A stretch of 64,000 bases of DNA from Corynebacterium bouchesdurhonense. Lineage in GTDB: Bacteria > Actinomycetota > Actinomycetes > Mycobacteriales > Mycobacteriaceae. The stretch's first letter is position 1; every line of letters starts with the position of its first letter. Shown piece by piece: positions 41,433 to 50,999 of this stretch. The stretch spans positions 876,570-940,569 of the forward strand of contig NZ_LT546028.1 of NCBI RefSeq assembly GCF_900078305.2, written 5' to 3'. The notes under the pieces are model-generated. The model was not told where the DNA came from. It made no database searches and saw only the letters and a program-made list of their open reading frames with translations. A program made the translations under genes and the position numbers.

Positions 41433-42460
41433 CGCGCGATCTCCTCGATGTCAGTGGTGCGCTGCAGGGTGGACAGGAATTCGTCGATGGCGGCGTCGTC
41501 GCCAGTGAGGCGCACCGTCATCTTGCCAAAGGAGTGCTGCTGCAGCGTGGTGATGCCGGCGTGCACCGGCTGGACCGACACGCCCTTGCGCCGCGCCGCC
41601 TCGGCCGCGCCGAAGAAACCCGAGTTCTCCTTCAGGTCGACGGTGAAGAGGCGGCCCGGGGCGGCGTCGAGCAGCTCGCGCGCCTCCACCTCGTTCGGGG
41701 TGTTGCGCAGGCTGGTGGACACGAAGCGCTTCGCCACGTGGGTCTGCGGGTTGGAGAACACGTCGTAGACGGAGCCGTACTCCACCACGCGGCCGTTCTC
41801 CATCACGGCGACCTTGTCGGCGATGGCGCGGATCACGTCCATCTCGTGCGTGATCACCACGATGGTGATGCCGAACTCCTCGTTCACGCGACGCAGCAGG
41901 CCCAAGACCTCCTCGGTGGTCTCGGGGTCGAGCGCGGAGGTGGCTTCGTCGGCAAGCAAAAGCGACGGGTTGGTGGCCAGCGCGCGCGCAATGCCCACGC
42001 GCTGCTTCTGCCCGCCGGAGAGCTGCTCCGGGTAGTTCTTGCCGCGTTCCGCCAGGCCCACGAAGTCGAGCAGCTCGGCCACGCGCGCCTGGCGCTCGGC
42101 CTTGCCCATGCCCGCCAGCTGCAGCGGGTACTCGATGTTGCCCTCGGCGGTGCGCGAGGAAAGCAGGTTGAACTGCTGGAAGATCATGCCGATGTTGCGG
42201 CGGATGCCGCGCAGGTCCTTCTCGGGGAGGCCGACGACATCGGTGCCGTCGAGAAGCAATTGCCCCGAAGTCGCGGTGTCGAGGCCGTTGATGAGCCGCA
42301 CGAGCGTGGACTTGCCGGCACCCGAGTAGCCGATCACGCCGAGGATCTCCCCGGGTTCGACGGTCAGCGTCACGCCGTCGACCGCTTTGACTTCGCGGCC
42401 GCCCGTGCGGAAGACCTTGCTCACGTCCCGGAATTCCACCCGGGTGCCGGTCTGAGACAT
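41429..42460 (-). CDS. metN: Methionine ABC transporter ATPase MetN
   Basis: 343 aa. Walker A GYSGAGKST, signature LSGGQKQRV, Walker B LLLADEATSALD, then a C-terminal NIL domain (about 265-340) that binds methionine for feedback inhibition. The two bases between its ATG and the metQ stop indicate tight coupling. Confidence 0.96.
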   Translation of the reverse strand: MSQTGTRVEFRDVSKVFRTGGREVKAVDGVTLTVEPGEILGVIGYSGAGKSTLVRLINGLDTATSGQLLLDGTDVVGLPEKDLRGIRRNIGMIFQQFNLLSSRTAEGNIEYPLQLAGMGKAERQARVAELLDFVGLAERGKNYPEQLSGGQKQRVGIARALATNPSLLLADEATSALDPETTEEVLGLLRRVNEEFGITIVVITHEMDVIRAIADKVAVMENGRVVEYGSVYDVFSNPQTHVAKRFVSTSLRNTPNEVEARELLDAAPGRLFTVDLKENSGFFGAAEAARRKGVSVQPVHAGITTLQQHSFGKMTVRLTGDDAAIDEFLSTLQRTTDIEEIAR

Positions 42461-42461
42461 T

Positions 42462-43346
42462 TTAGCTGTATTCCTTCACAAGCTTGTCCAGGATGGCGTT
42501 CAGCTCGTCTGCGGAGCGCTCAACCTGCACGGCGGTGCCGTTGGAGTCCTCGTCGAGCGCGCGGGTGACCTCGTCGGAGTGCCAGATCTCCACGAGCTTC
42601 TTGTACGTCTCGTTGTCCAGGTCCTCGCCGTGGACGGTGAAGACGTTGATGTACGGCTCGGCGAGCTCGGAGTTCGGGTCGTCGGCCGCGACCGAGCTGG
42701 CCGGGTCGATGCCGGCGCGCGAGAGCCAGTTGTTGTTGATCACCGCGGGGCGGCCCTCGTTGTAGGCGTTCGGCGTCTGCGCGGCGTCCACCGGCACGAC
42801 GGTCACCTTGGACTTGGCGGCGTCGATGTCGGCGGGGGTCGGCGTGAGCGTCGGCGCGCCGTCCTTCAGCGTGACCAGGCCGGCCTGGACGAGCACGTTG
42901 ATGGCGCGGCCCTGGTTGGACGGGTCGTTGGGGATGGCCACCTCGGCGCCGTCGATGCCGTTGAGGGAGTCGTGGCCCTTCCAGAACAGGCCGAGGATGT
43001 TGATCTCGCCGGAGCCGATGATGCGCAGGTCCTTGCCCGCGGACGCGTTGTACTGGGCCTGGTAGTTGATGGTCTGGAACTTGGAAATCTCGATCTGCCC
43101 CTCGTCCAGCGCCGGGTTGACGGTGGGGTACTCGGAGAACTTCACGATGTCCAGGTGGATGCCCTCTTCCTCCGCCTTGTCGGCGAAGGCGGTCCAGGCC
43201 TGCTGGTCAGCGTCGGTGGTGCCGATCTTCACGGTCACCGTGTCGGAGCTGTTGCTTGTCGACGACTCCCCAGAGGAGCACGCCGCCGCCCCCGAGACCG
43301 CGATCAGCCCTGCCGCGACGGCCGCGGCGATACGTTGTGCGCGCAT
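42462..43346 (-). CDS. metQ: Methionine-binding lipoprotein MetQ, proximal copy
   Basis: 294 aa. Lipobox AAAC (Cys23), Ser/Thr linker (SSTSNSSD, encoded by a 13/14 dispersed motif copy), then a NlpA-type binding fold (KIGTTDADQQAW, FQTINYQAQYN, NQGRAINVLVQAGL). About two-thirds identical by eye to the upstream metQ copy, so a tandem duplication. AAAGGAAA precedes its ATG. Confidence 0.93.
   Translation of the reverse strand: MRAQRIAAAVAAGLIAVSGAAACSSGESSTSNSSDTVTVKIGTTDADQQAWTAFADKAEEEGIHLDIVKFSEYPTVNPALDEGQIEISKFQTINYQAQYNASAGKDLRIIGSGEINILGLFWKGHDSLNGIDGAEVAIPNDPSNQGRAINVLVQAGLVTLKDGAPTLTPTPADIDAAKSKVTVVPVDAAQTPNAYNEGRPAVINNNWLSRAGIDPASSVAADDPNSELAEPYINVFTVHGEDLDNETYKKLVEIWHSDEVTRALDEDSNGTAVQVERSADELNAILDKLVKEYS
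43252..43265 (-). repeat. Dispersed 14-bp motif, 13/14
   Basis: Minus strand TCGTCGACAAGCAA in the linker of metQ; gene reads STSN. Arms GGAG/CTCC. Confidence 0.85.
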
Positions 43347-43388
43347 AGTGGTGCGTTTCCTTTACTTCTGCTTCTACTTCTGGTTCTA
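43347..43388 (-). repeat. Stop-codon-containing 12-bp repeat between the two metQ genes
   Basis: On the minus strand AACCAGAAGTAG occurs twice and AAGCAGAAGTAA once, in register, so the first metQ ends in three in-frame stop codons spaced four codons apart. The same frame leads directly into the ATG of the second metQ. Confidence 0.8.
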
Positions 43389-44273
43389 CTTCTGGTTCTG
43401 CTCGAGGCGGGCGAGGATGTCGTTGAGCTCGTTCGCCGGGCGCTCGACCTCCACGGCGGTGCCGCGGGAGTCCTTCTGCACGGCCTCGGCCACCTTCGCG
43501 TCGTGCCACAGCTCGGCGAGCTTGACATAGGTCGGGTTGTCCTGGTCCTCGGCGCGGGAGGCGAAGATGTTGATGTACGGCTCGCCCTGCTCGGAGGCCG
43601 GGTCGTCCTGGAAGATGGCCTCGGAGGGCTCGATGCCCGCGCGGTCCAGCCAGGAGTTGTTGATGATGGCCGGGCGGCCCTCGTTGTAGGCGGACGGGGT
43701 CTGGGAGGCGTCCACCGGCACGACGGTGACCTTGGACTTGGCCGCGTCGATGTCGGCCGGGGCCGGGGCGAGCGGGTCCGCGCCGTCCTTCAGGGTGACC
43801 AGGCCGGCCTGGACCAGCACGTTGATGGCGCGGCCCTGGTTGGAGTCGTCGTTGGGGATGGCGATTTCCTTGCCCTCGATGCCGTCGAGGGAGGTGTGGT
43901 CCTTCCAGAACAGCGCCAGCGGGTAGATCTCGGTGGAGCCGACAACCTTGAGGTCGTTGCCGGAGGTGGCGTTGTACTTGGCCAGGTAGAGGATGTGCTG
44001 GAACTTGTTCAGGTCGATCTCGCCCTGGGCCAGCGCCTCGTTGACCGGCGGGTAGTCGGAGAACTGGACGATGTCCAGGTCGATGCCGTTTTCCGCGGCG
44101 AGGTCGGAGAAGACGGACCACGCCTCCTGGTCCGCGTCGGTGGTGCCGATGCGGACGGTGACGTTGCCGTTTTCGCCGGCGGCGTTGTCCTCGGACTCGT
44201 TGGAGCAGGCGGTGAGGCCGGTGAAGGCCAGCGTGGCCGCCGCGGCTGCCGCGATGAAACGTTGTGCGCGCAT
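43386..44273 (-). CDS. metQ: Methionine-binding lipoprotein MetQ, distal (first-transcribed) copy
   Basis: 295 aa from ATG 44273 (GGAGA upstream). Lipobox LTAC (Cys23), then the NlpA fold: RIGTTDADQEAW, LNKFQHILYLAKYN, NQGRAINVLVQAGLVTLKDGA. First gene of the metQ-metQ-metN-metI-HAD operon. The two binding proteins may differ in ligand stereochemistry or affinity. Confidence 0.93.
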   Translation of the reverse strand: MRAQRFIAAAAAATLAFTGLTACSNESEDNAAGENGNVTVRIGTTDADQEAWSVFSDLAAENGIDLDIVQFSDYPPVNEALAQGEIDLNKFQHILYLAKYNATSGNDLKVVGSTEIYPLALFWKDHTSLDGIEGKEIAIPNDDSNQGRAINVLVQAGLVTLKDGADPLAPAPADIDAAKSKVTVVPVDASQTPSAYNEGRPAIINNSWLDRAGIEPSEAIFQDDPASEQGEPYINIFASRAEDQDNPTYVKLAELWHDAKVAEAVQKDSRGTAVEVERPANELNDILARLEQNQK

Positions 44274-44328
44274 GGGGGTCTCCTTATGCTGCGGAAAAAT
44301 TGATGACGCGCACGAATCTAGCACCCCG

Positions 44329-44344
44329 CATACCGCTTAGTCTA
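44329..44344 (-). promoter_or_regulatory. Possible McbR-type site upstream of the metQ operon
   Basis: CATAC, six bases, GTCTA; the McbR consensus is TAGAC-N6-GTCTA, so one half is perfect and the other has three of five matches. It sits 56 bp before the metQ start. Confidence 0.35.
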
Positions 44345-44417
44345 TTTTCGCGCCGCGGCGCTAACAGAGCTGTCTGTCGCACCCGCCCGGGCCGCCTCTG
44401 GCCGCGGCCGCCGGGAC

Positions 44418-44433
44418 TAGAACACAGGTGCGA
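44418..44433 (+). promoter_or_regulatory. Degenerate LexA-like box upstream of dnaE2
   Basis: TAGAACACAGGTGCGA has 11 of 14 informative positions of the SOS box and ends 20 bp before the dnaE2 start. Weaker than the imuA' box. Confidence 0.5.
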
Positions 44434-44453
44434 ACGGTGGTAACGTTGCCGAC

Positions 44454-47400
44454 GTGAGATTTAACGGGGGAGAGCCGCTGTCCTGGTCGCGGCTCGAGCG
44501 CATCCTCTCCGGCCGCCCGGGCCCCGCGCCGGTGCCGGTGGGGCACACGGGCACGCCCGCCGCGCGGCCGCCCGCAACGCCCGCGCCGCCCCGCCCGCCC
44601 GCGCAGCCGTTCGCGGAGCTGCACGCCGTGTCCTCCTATAGCTTCCTCGGCGGCGCCAGCGACCCGGAGGAGCTGGTCGAGCGCGCCCGCCAGCTGGGCA
44701 TATCCGCCCTCGGCCTGCTGGATAGGGACGGATTCTACGGCGCGGTGAAGTTCGCCGAGGCCGCGGCCGCCGCCGGGATCGGCACCGTCTTCGGAGCGGA
44801 GCTTTCGCTTGTCGACGCACCCGGGGCCCCCGTCCTCCCCGTCATCGCCCGCGGCCCCGAGGGGTACAAGCGCCTGTCCCACCTTATGGCCGACGCGCAC
44901 ATGGCCACCCGCGAGAAGGGCAAGGTGGCCTACCCGCCGCTGGAGCTGGTGGGGGAGCGCCTCGGCGGTACGTGCGTCGCCCTGGCGGGTTGGCGGTGGG
45001 CCGAAGAAGGCGGGCAGATCGACCGTGTGATCGACAGCTTCGGGGAAGCGAACGTGGTGCTGGAGTACGAGGTCTCCATGACCCCGGAGGACGCGGACCA
45101 CCACGCCCTCCTCGACGCCGTGAGCGATGCGCGCGGGCGCCGGCTGCCCGCCATCGTCACCGCCGTGCCCGCCGCCGCCACCCGCGACGCCGCCCGTCTC
45201 GCCGCGGCGAAGCGCGCGCTGGCGCGGCGCGAGTCGCTCGCCCAGGCGCACGGGGACCTCCACCCCATGGGGGCGAACTGGCTGCGCAGCGCCGACCAGC
45301 TGCTGGCCATGCTGCCCGGCTGCGGGGACAAGCTGGCCTACAGCGCCGAGCTGGCCGCGCAGTGCGCCTTCACGCTGAACCTGGTCGCCCCGGAGCTGCC
45401 CGCCTTCCCCACTCCCGAGGGCCACGACGAGATGAGCCACCTGCGGGTGCTGACCCTCAGTAGCGCGCAGGTGCGGTATGCGGCGCGGGGGCAAAGGGTG
45501 CGTCGGCAAGCAATGGCCCAAATCGAGTACGAGCTAGGGGTGATCGACGAGCTTAACTTCCCCGGCTACTTCCTCATCGTGCACGACCTGGTGGACTTCT
45601 GCCGCCGCGAAAACATCCTCTGCCAGGGGCGCGGCTCAGCCGCGAACTCCGCGGTGTGCTTCGCGCTCGGCATCACCAACGTCGAGCCGATCGAGGCGGG
45701 GCTGTTGTTCGAGCGCTTTTTGTCCCCGGACCGCGACGGGCCGCCGGACATCGACATCGACATCGAATCCGGCAGGCGCGAAGAAGTGATCCAGTACGTC
45801 TACGCCCGCTACGGGCGCGACAACGCGGCGCAGGTGGCCAACGTGATCACCTACCGCCGCAAGGGCGCGATCCGCGACGCCGCCCGCGCCCTCGGCTACG
45901 CCCAGGGCGCCGCCGACAGCTGGTCGAAGGAGGTTGCCGAACCCCCGGCCGCCGTGGCCGAGCTCGCCGCCGAGTTCCGCGGCCAGCCGCGCCACCTGGG
46001 CATCCACTCCGGCGGCATGGTCATCTGCGACCGCCCGATCGCAGACGTGGTGCCCGTGGAGTGGGCGCGGATGGAAAACCGCTCGGTGGTGCAGTGGGAC
46101 AAGGACGACTGCGCCTCCGCCGGCCTGGTCAAATTCGATCTGCTCGGCCTCGGCATGCTCGAGGCGCTGCACCACATGATCGACCTCGTGCGCGACACCA
46201 CCGGCCGCGAGGTGCGCCTGTGGGAGCTCCCGCTTGACGACGCTCGCGTGTACGACATGCTCTGCCGCGCCGATTCCGTGGGCGTGTTCCAGGTGGAGTC
46301 CCGCGCGCAGATGGGCACGCTGCCCCGGCTGAAACCGCGCCGCTTCTTCGACCTAGTGGTGGAGGTGGCGCTGATCCGCCCCGGGCCGATCCAGGGCGGA
46401 TCCGTCCACCCCTACCTGCGCCGGCGCGACGGGCTGGAGCCAGTGGAGTTCGACCACCCGGTGCTTGAGAAGTCGCTGGGCAAAACGCTGGGTATCCCGC
46501 TGTTCCAGGAGCAGCTCATGCAGGTGGCGGTGGACGCGGCGGGCTTTTCGGGCCGCGAGGCGGACGGGCTGCGGCGCGCGATGGGGGCGAAGCGATCGCC
46601 GGAGAAGATGGCGGCGCTCAAGCAGCGCTTCTTCGACGGCTGCTGGGAGACCAACCGCATCGGCGCGGAAGTGGCGGACCGGCTGTGGCAAAAGATCGTC
46701 GCGTTCGCCGCGTACGGGTTCCCGGAATCCCACTCGCAATCCTTCGCCTCGCTGGTGTACTTCTCCGCCTGGTTCAAGCGCTACTACCCGGCCCAATTCT
46801 GCGTGGGGCTGCTGCGCGCGCAGCCGATGGGCTTCTACTCGCCGCAGTCGTTGATCCAGGACGCGCGCCGTCACGGCGTGCGGGTGCTGCCGGTGTGCGT
46901 CAACGAGTCCGGCCGCGAGGCGCGCTGCCTCGACGGAGACGAGCGCGGCGGCACCATCCGGGTGGGCCTCGGCCTGGTGCGGGGGGTGGGCGCCGCGGCG
47001 GCGGACCGCATCGAGGCGGCGCAGCCGTTCACCGGCATCCCGGACCTGGCGCGCCGGGCCGACCTCACCGTGGAGCACGTGGAGGCGTTGGCGCGCGCAG
47101 GCGCCTTGGACTGCTTCGGCGTGGACCGCCGGCAGGCGATGTGGCAGGCGGGGATCGCCGCCACGGAACGCGAGGGCATGCTGCCGGGTATGTCGGCGAT
47201 CAGCGCCCCGGCGCTGCCCGGTATGAACGCGTTCGAGCTGATGGCGGCGGACGTGGTGGCCACCGGCGTCACGCCCGGCGCCATGCCGGTGGAGATGCTG
47301 CGCGGGCGCCTGGCCGGGGCGGGCGTCCTGCGCGCCGACCAGCTGTTGGGGGTGGAGGACGGCACCCGCGTGCGCGTTGCCGGCGTGATCACGCACCGCC

Positions 47401-47642
47401 AGCACCCCGCTACCGCCGGCGGGGTGACCTTTCTCGGCCTTGAGGACGAGACGGGACTGATCAACGTGGTCATCTCCGTGGGCTTGTGGAACCGCCAGAA
47501 GGTGCTGGCGCGCACCGCGAAGGCGATGATCGTGCGCGGGATCGTCCAGAACGCCTCGGGCGCGGTGTCGGTGGTGGCGGATCGGCTCGAGCCGCTAGAG
47601 ATGGGGCAGTGGCTCACACGGGGCTCCCGCGACTTCCGCTAG
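44454..47642 (+). CDS. dnaE2: Error-prone DNA polymerase III alpha subunit DnaE2
   Basis: 1062 aa from GTG 44454, DnaE2 length. N-terminal PHP domain (FAELHAVSSYSFLGGAS), polymerase core with CQGRGSAANSAVCFALGIT and the catalytic acidic PDIDIDIESGRREEV, helix-hairpin-helix region, C-terminal OB fold, and the typical ending RDFR. SOS-induced translesion enzyme working with ImuA' and ImuB. Two dispersed motif copies (44805-44818 giving SLVDAP in the PHP domain; 45500-45513 giving RRQA). Confidence 0.96.
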   Translation: MRFNGGEPLSWSRLERILSGRPGPAPVPVGHTGTPAARPPATPAPPRPPAQPFAELHAVSSYSFLGGASDPEELVERARQLGISALGLLDRDGFYGAVKFAEAAAAAGIGTVFGAELSLVDAPGAPVLPVIARGPEGYKRLSHLMADAHMATREKGKVAYPPLELVGERLGGTCVALAGWRWAEEGGQIDRVIDSFGEANVVLEYEVSMTPEDADHHALLDAVSDARGRRLPAIVTAVPAAATRDAARLAAAKRALARRESLAQAHGDLHPMGANWLRSADQLLAMLPGCGDKLAYSAELAAQCAFTLNLVAPELPAFPTPEGHDEMSHLRVLTLSSAQVRYAARGQRVRRQAMAQIEYELGVIDELNFPGYFLIVHDLVDFCRRENILCQGRGSAANSAVCFALGITNVEPIEAGLLFERFLSPDRDGPPDIDIDIESGRREEVIQYVYARYGRDNAAQVANVITYRRKGAIRDAARALGYAQGAADSWSKEVAEPPAAVAELAAEFRGQPRHLGIHSGGMVICDRPIADVVPVEWARMENRSVVQWDKDDCASAGLVKFDLLGLGMLEALHHMIDLVRDTTGREVRLWELPLDDARVYDMLCRADSVGVFQVESRAQMGTLPRLKPRRFFDLVVEVALIRPGPIQGGSVHPYLRRRDGLEPVEFDHPVLEKSLGKTLGIPLFQEQLMQVAVDAAGFSGREADGLRRAMGAKRSPEKMAALKQRFFDGCWETNRIGAEVADRLWQKIVAFAAYGFPESHSQSFASLVYFSAWFKRYYPAQFCVGLLRAQPMGFYSPQSLIQDARRHGVRVLPVCVNESGREARCLDGDERGGTIRVGLGLVRGVGAAAADRIEAAQPFTGIPDLARRADLTVEHVEALARAGALDCFGVDRRQAMWQAGIAATEREGMLPGMSAISAPALPGMNAFELMAADVVATGVTPGAMPVEMLRGRLAGAGVLRADQLLGVEDGTRVRVAGVITHRQHPATAGGVTFLGLEDETGLINVVISVGLWNRQKVLARTAKAMIVRGIVQNASGAVSVVADRLEPLEMGQWLTRGSRDFR
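44805..44818 (-). repeat. Dispersed 14-bp motif, 13/14
   Basis: Minus strand GCGTCGACAAGCGA in dnaE2; gene reads SLVDAP. Confidence 0.85.
45500..45513 (+). repeat. Dispersed 14-bp motif, 13/14
   Basis: GCGTCGGCAAGCAA in dnaE2; gene reads RRQA. Arms GGG/CCC. Confidence 0.8.
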
Positions 47643-47653
47643 CGTTGGGGCGC

Positions 47654-48298
47654 ATGGCTGAAGTCGTCTCCACCAACGTCGCCGCGCCCCGCCCGGAGCC
47701 GGGCGGGCAGCAACGCCAAAGCGGCATCCACAAGGTCCCCGCGGCGAGCATCCGGGTGGCCACCCCCGGCCCCAACTACGGCGACGGCTCGGGCGTGGAG
47801 GGTGACTTCATCGGGGACACCAAGCACCACGGCGGGCAGCAGAAAGCGGTCTACGCCTATTCGCGGGAGCTGCTCGACGAGTGGGGGCGCGAGCTCGGGC
47901 GCGAGCTGCCCAACGGCGCGTTCGGCGAGAACCTCACCACCTCCGGCATCGTGTGGGCGGATGCGGTGCTCAACCAGCGGTTCCGCGTCGGCGAGGCGGA
48001 GCTCGAGGTGTCCGTACCGCGCACGCCGTGCCGCACCTTCGCCGCGTGGCTGGGGGAGCGGGGCTGGGTGCGCCGCTTCACCGAATCCGGCGACTGCGGC
48101 AGCTACTTCCGCGTCATCACCCCGGGCACTATCCGCCCCGGCGACGCGATCGAGGTCCTGGACACCCCCGCACACGGGTTCACCATGGGGCACGCCTTCG
48201 CCGCGTGGATGGGCGACAGGGACCTGGCGCGCGAGCTGTGGGAGCTGCGGATCCTCCCGCCGCTCTACCAGGAGCGCTGGGACAAGCAGTTCGGCTGA
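47654..48298 (+). CDS. MOSC-domain protein (YiiM-like)
   Basis: 214 aa from ATG 47654. MOSC fold with GDTKHHGG, GAFGENLTTSG (about 95-106), VPRTPCRTFAAWLG holding the conserved Cys, and ESGDCGSYFRV. MOSC proteins handle sulfur for the molybdenum cofactor or reduce N-hydroxylated compounds. Eleven bases after dnaE2, so probably co-transcribed with it. Confidence 0.88.
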   Translation: MAEVVSTNVAAPRPEPGGQQRQSGIHKVPAASIRVATPGPNYGDGSGVEGDFIGDTKHHGGQQKAVYAYSRELLDEWGRELGRELPNGAFGENLTTSGIVWADAVLNQRFRVGEAELEVSVPRTPCRTFAAWLGERGWVRRFTESGDCGSYFRVITPGTIRPGDAIEVLDTPAHGFTMGHAFAAWMGDRDLARELWELRILPPLYQERWDKQFG

Positions 48299-48320
48299 AC
48301 AGCGCAGCTAAACCCCGCAG

Positions 48321-48785
48321 CTACACCGCGCCGGCGAAGCCGAGCTGGCGCCAGGCCTCGAATACCGCAACGGAAGCCGAGTTGGTCAGGTTCATCGAGC
48401 GGCGGCCCGGGCGCATCGGGATGCGCAGGCGCTCGGTCACCCGCGGGTGGTGGGCGTGCTCGTGGGGCAGGCCGGTGGGCTCGGTGCCGAACAGCAGCGC
48501 GTCACCGTCGCGGTACTCCACCTCGTGGTAGTAGTGCTGGGCTTGGGTGGTGAAGGCGAAGACGCGGCTGGAAGGGAGCGTCGACAAGCAAGTGCTCAAA
48601 TCCGGGTGGATCTGCACATCCGCGAGGTCGTGGTAGTCCAACCCCGCGCGCTTGAGGTGCTTGTCATCGAAATTGAAACCGAGCGGCTCGACTAGGTGCA
48701 GCACCGCCCCCGTATTCGCGGTCAAGCGGATCGCGTTGCCCGTGTTGCCGGGGATGACGGGGTTATCGAAGATGATGTGCAGCAC
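48321..48785 (-). CDS. trmL: tRNA (cytidine(34)-2'-O)-methyltransferase TrmL
   Basis: 154 aa, SPOUT fold: IIFDNPVIPGNTGNAIRL start, LLFGTEPTGLP and the C-terminal knot IPMRPGRRSMNLTNSASV. Methylates the wobble base of tRNA-Leu. The segment STCLSTLPS is encoded by an exact dispersed motif copy (48578-48591) in yet another frame. Confidence 0.94.
   Translation of the reverse strand: MLHIIFDNPVIPGNTGNAIRLTANTGAVLHLVEPLGFNFDDKHLKRAGLDYHDLADVQIHPDLSTCLSTLPSSRVFAFTTQAQHYYHEVEYRDGDALLFGTEPTGLPHEHAHHPRVTERLRIPMRPGRRSMNLTNSASVAVFEAWRQLGFAGAV
48578..48591 (+). repeat. Dispersed 14-bp motif, exact
   Basis: In trmL (minus), which reads CLST. Perfect GAGC/GCTC arms at 48576-48579 and 48594-48597 with a 14-nt loop. 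Confidence 0.9.
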
Positions 48786-48796
48786 GGCAGAGCAGT

Positions 48797-50110
48797 TTAT
48801 TCCCCGGCGCTGAGCGCACCCAGCAAGTGGTCCACCGCAACGTGGGCGTGGAGGCGCACCCCGTAGGCAAGCGCATCGTCGTTGACGTAGAACTGCGGGC
48901 TGTGGTTGGGGACGAACCCGCGGTCATCGCCCTCGGCAGGCTCGATGCCGCCCTCAGCCGTAAACGTGAAGTTTTGGCCGCCGAGCAGCGCGTACACGCC
49001 GCCGAAGCGGGAGATGAACTCGGAGACGTCGTCGTACCCCATTGACGACGGGACCTCGATCACCGGCTTGTCTCCCACCACCCGCTGGTACACCGGCAGG
49101 ATGGCATCGACCCACGCCGGCTCGTTGACCACGGGAGGCACTTCGTCGAAGAACTCCACCGAACCCGTGCACCCGTGCGCGGCGGCAAGGTGCTCGACGT
49201 AGCGCTCGATGCGCGCGTTGATATCCGCCACAACCTCCGCGCGCAGCGAACGCACCGTGCCCCAGAGCTCGACCTGGTTACCGATGATGTTGAACCGGCC
49301 CTGGTCCACAACGTGGCCGAAGGAAATGGAAAAGCGCTCCTCGGGATCCACCTGCCGATAGATCTGGCCGATGTTGCTCAGCACATCGCCCACCGCCGGC
49401 ATCGGGTCGATGCCCTGCCACGGGGCGGAGCCGTGCACCTGCTTGCCGGTGATGGTGATCTTCACCGTTTCCGATGCCGCATTCTGGATCCCGCGCGCGT
49501 ACGCCATCGCCCCCACCGGCAGCGGCGCGACGTGAATGCCGAACGCCATCGAAGGTTCTGGGGTAAACATTCCGCGCTGCTCCATCTCCTCGACCATCCG
49601 CGAGGCGCCGCCCTCCTCGCCCTGGGGTGCGCCCTCCTCGGCCGGCTGGAACACGAGGACGATCTCGCCGCCGAACTGGTCGCGCAGGGTGTGGAGAACC
49701 TTTGCCGCGCCGAGCAGCATCGCCGTGTGCGCGTCGTGGCCGCAGGCGTGGGCGACAGGGAACGGCCCACCCGGGTACTCGGTATCCACCTTGTCGGAGG
49801 CGAAGTCCTCTCCGGAATCCTCCTTGACCGGGAGTGCGTCGATGTCGGCGCGCAGCAAGACAGTGCGCTCGCTCTCCGCGCCCGCGCCGCGGATCCTGGC
49901 CACCACGCCGTGGCCTGCGATGCCCGTGGTGATGTCGGTGATGCCGAACTCGTCCAGCCGCTGGGCAATGAACGCCGCGGTTTCCTCCTCGCGGTTCGGC
50001 AGCTCGGGGTTGCGGTGCAGGTGGTGGCGCCAGGCCGTCACATCCTCGGCGACGGCGCGGGCGGCGGAATCGATCTCATTGTGCAAGGTGTCAAGCAAGG
50101 AGTTCGTCAT
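48797..50110 (-). CDS. M20-family amidohydrolase (N-acyl amino acid or hippurate hydrolase-like)
   Basis: 437 aa from ATG 50110. Metal-site motifs [43 protein letters not shown] and the lid domain are intact. Cytosolic. Could act on N-acyl amino acids, indole-acetyl conjugates or diaminopimelate derivatives; the sequence does not decide. Divergent from folD with a 31-bp gap. Confidence 0.9.
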   Translation of the reverse strand: MTNSLLDTLHNEIDSAARAVAEDVTAWRHHLHRNPELPNREEETAAFIAQRLDEFGITDITTGIAGHGVVARIRGAGAESERTVLLRADIDALPVKEDSGEDFASDKVDTEYPGGPFPVAHACGHDAHTAMLLGAAKVLHTLRDQFGGEIVLVFQPAEEGAPQGEEGGASRMVEEMEQRGMFTPEPSMAFGIHVAPLPVGAMAYARGIQNAASETVKITITGKQVHGSAPWQGIDPMPAVGDVLSNIGQIYRQVDPEERFSISFGHVVDQGRFNIIGNQVELWGTVRSLRAEVVADINARIERYVEHLAAAHGCTGSVEFFDEVPPVVNEPAWVDAILPVYQRVVGDKPVIEVPSSMGYDDVSEFISRFGGVYALLGGQNFTFTAEGGIEPAEGDDRGFVPNHSPQFYVNDDALAYGVRLHAHVAVDHLLGALSAGE

Positions 50111-50141
50111 GGGCCCCATCGTATTGCCTAAACTGAGGCGC

Positions 50142-50999
50142 GTGACTGCGATCAAACTTGACGGAAAACTCTACCGCGAGGAGATTTTCGCGGACCTCAC
50201 CCAGCGCGTGGCGGCGCTGAAGGAGCGCGGCATCACCCCGGGCCTGGCCACCGTGCTCGTGGGCGAGGACCCCGCCAGCCAGAACTACGTGCGCATGAAG
50301 CACAAGGACTGCGAGGAGTTGGGCATTGCGTCGATTCAAAAGGAGCTGCCTGCCGACGTCACCCAAGAGGAGCTCGAACAGGTGATTGCCGAGCTCAACG
50401 CCGACGACGCCGTGACCGGCTACATCGTGCAGCTGCCGCTGCCGAAGCACCTCGACGAGAACCGCGTGCTCGGGTTGATCGACCCGGATAAGGACGCCGA
50501 CGGCCTCCACCCCGTTAACCTGGGCAAGCTCGTGCTGAACGAGCCTGCGCCGCTGCCGTGCACCCCGAACGGCTCCATTAAGCTGCTCGAGCGCTTCGGC
50601 GTGGAGCTCGACGGCGCGGTGGTGTGCGTCATCGGCCGCGGCGTGACCGTGGGGCGGCCCATTTCGCTGATGCTCACCTCGCGCGACGTGAACGCCACCA
50701 CCGTGCTGTGCCACACCGGTACGAAGGACCTCGCCGCCGAGACCCGCCGTGCCGACGTGATCATCGCGGCAGCAGGCAAGCCGCACATGATCACCGCGGA
50801 CATGATCAAGGAAGGCGCCGCGCTTCTCGACGTCGGCGTTTCCCGCGTCGACGGCAAAACCGTCGGCGACCTGCACCCCGACGTGTGGGAGAAGGCCGGC
50901 TGGGTTTCGCCCAACCCGGGCGGCGTCGGGCCGATGACGCGCACGTTCTTGGCGCGCAACATTGTGGAGCGCGCCGAGCGCGAGGCGGGGATTGCCTAG
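50142..50999 (+). CDS. folD: Methylenetetrahydrofolate dehydrogenase / cyclohydrolase FolD
   Basis: 285 aa from GTG 50142, seven bases after TAAACT (50129-50134), leaderless-like. Catalytic Lys in [31 protein letters not shown], Rossmann GRGVTVGRP and [10 protein letters not shown]. Interconverts one-carbon folates. Confidence 0.97.
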   Translation: MTAIKLDGKLYREEIFADLTQRVAALKERGITPGLATVLVGEDPASQNYVRMKHKDCEELGIASIQKELPADVTQEELEQVIAELNADDAVTGYIVQLPLPKHLDENRVLGLIDPDKDADGLHPVNLGKLVLNEPAPLPCTPNGSIKLLERFGVELDGAVVCVIGRGVTVGRPISLMLTSRDVNATTVLCHTGTKDLAAETRRADVIIAAAGKPHMITADMIKEGAALLDVGVSRVDGKTVGDLHPDVWEKAGWVSPNPGGVGPMTRTFLARNIVERAEREAGIA

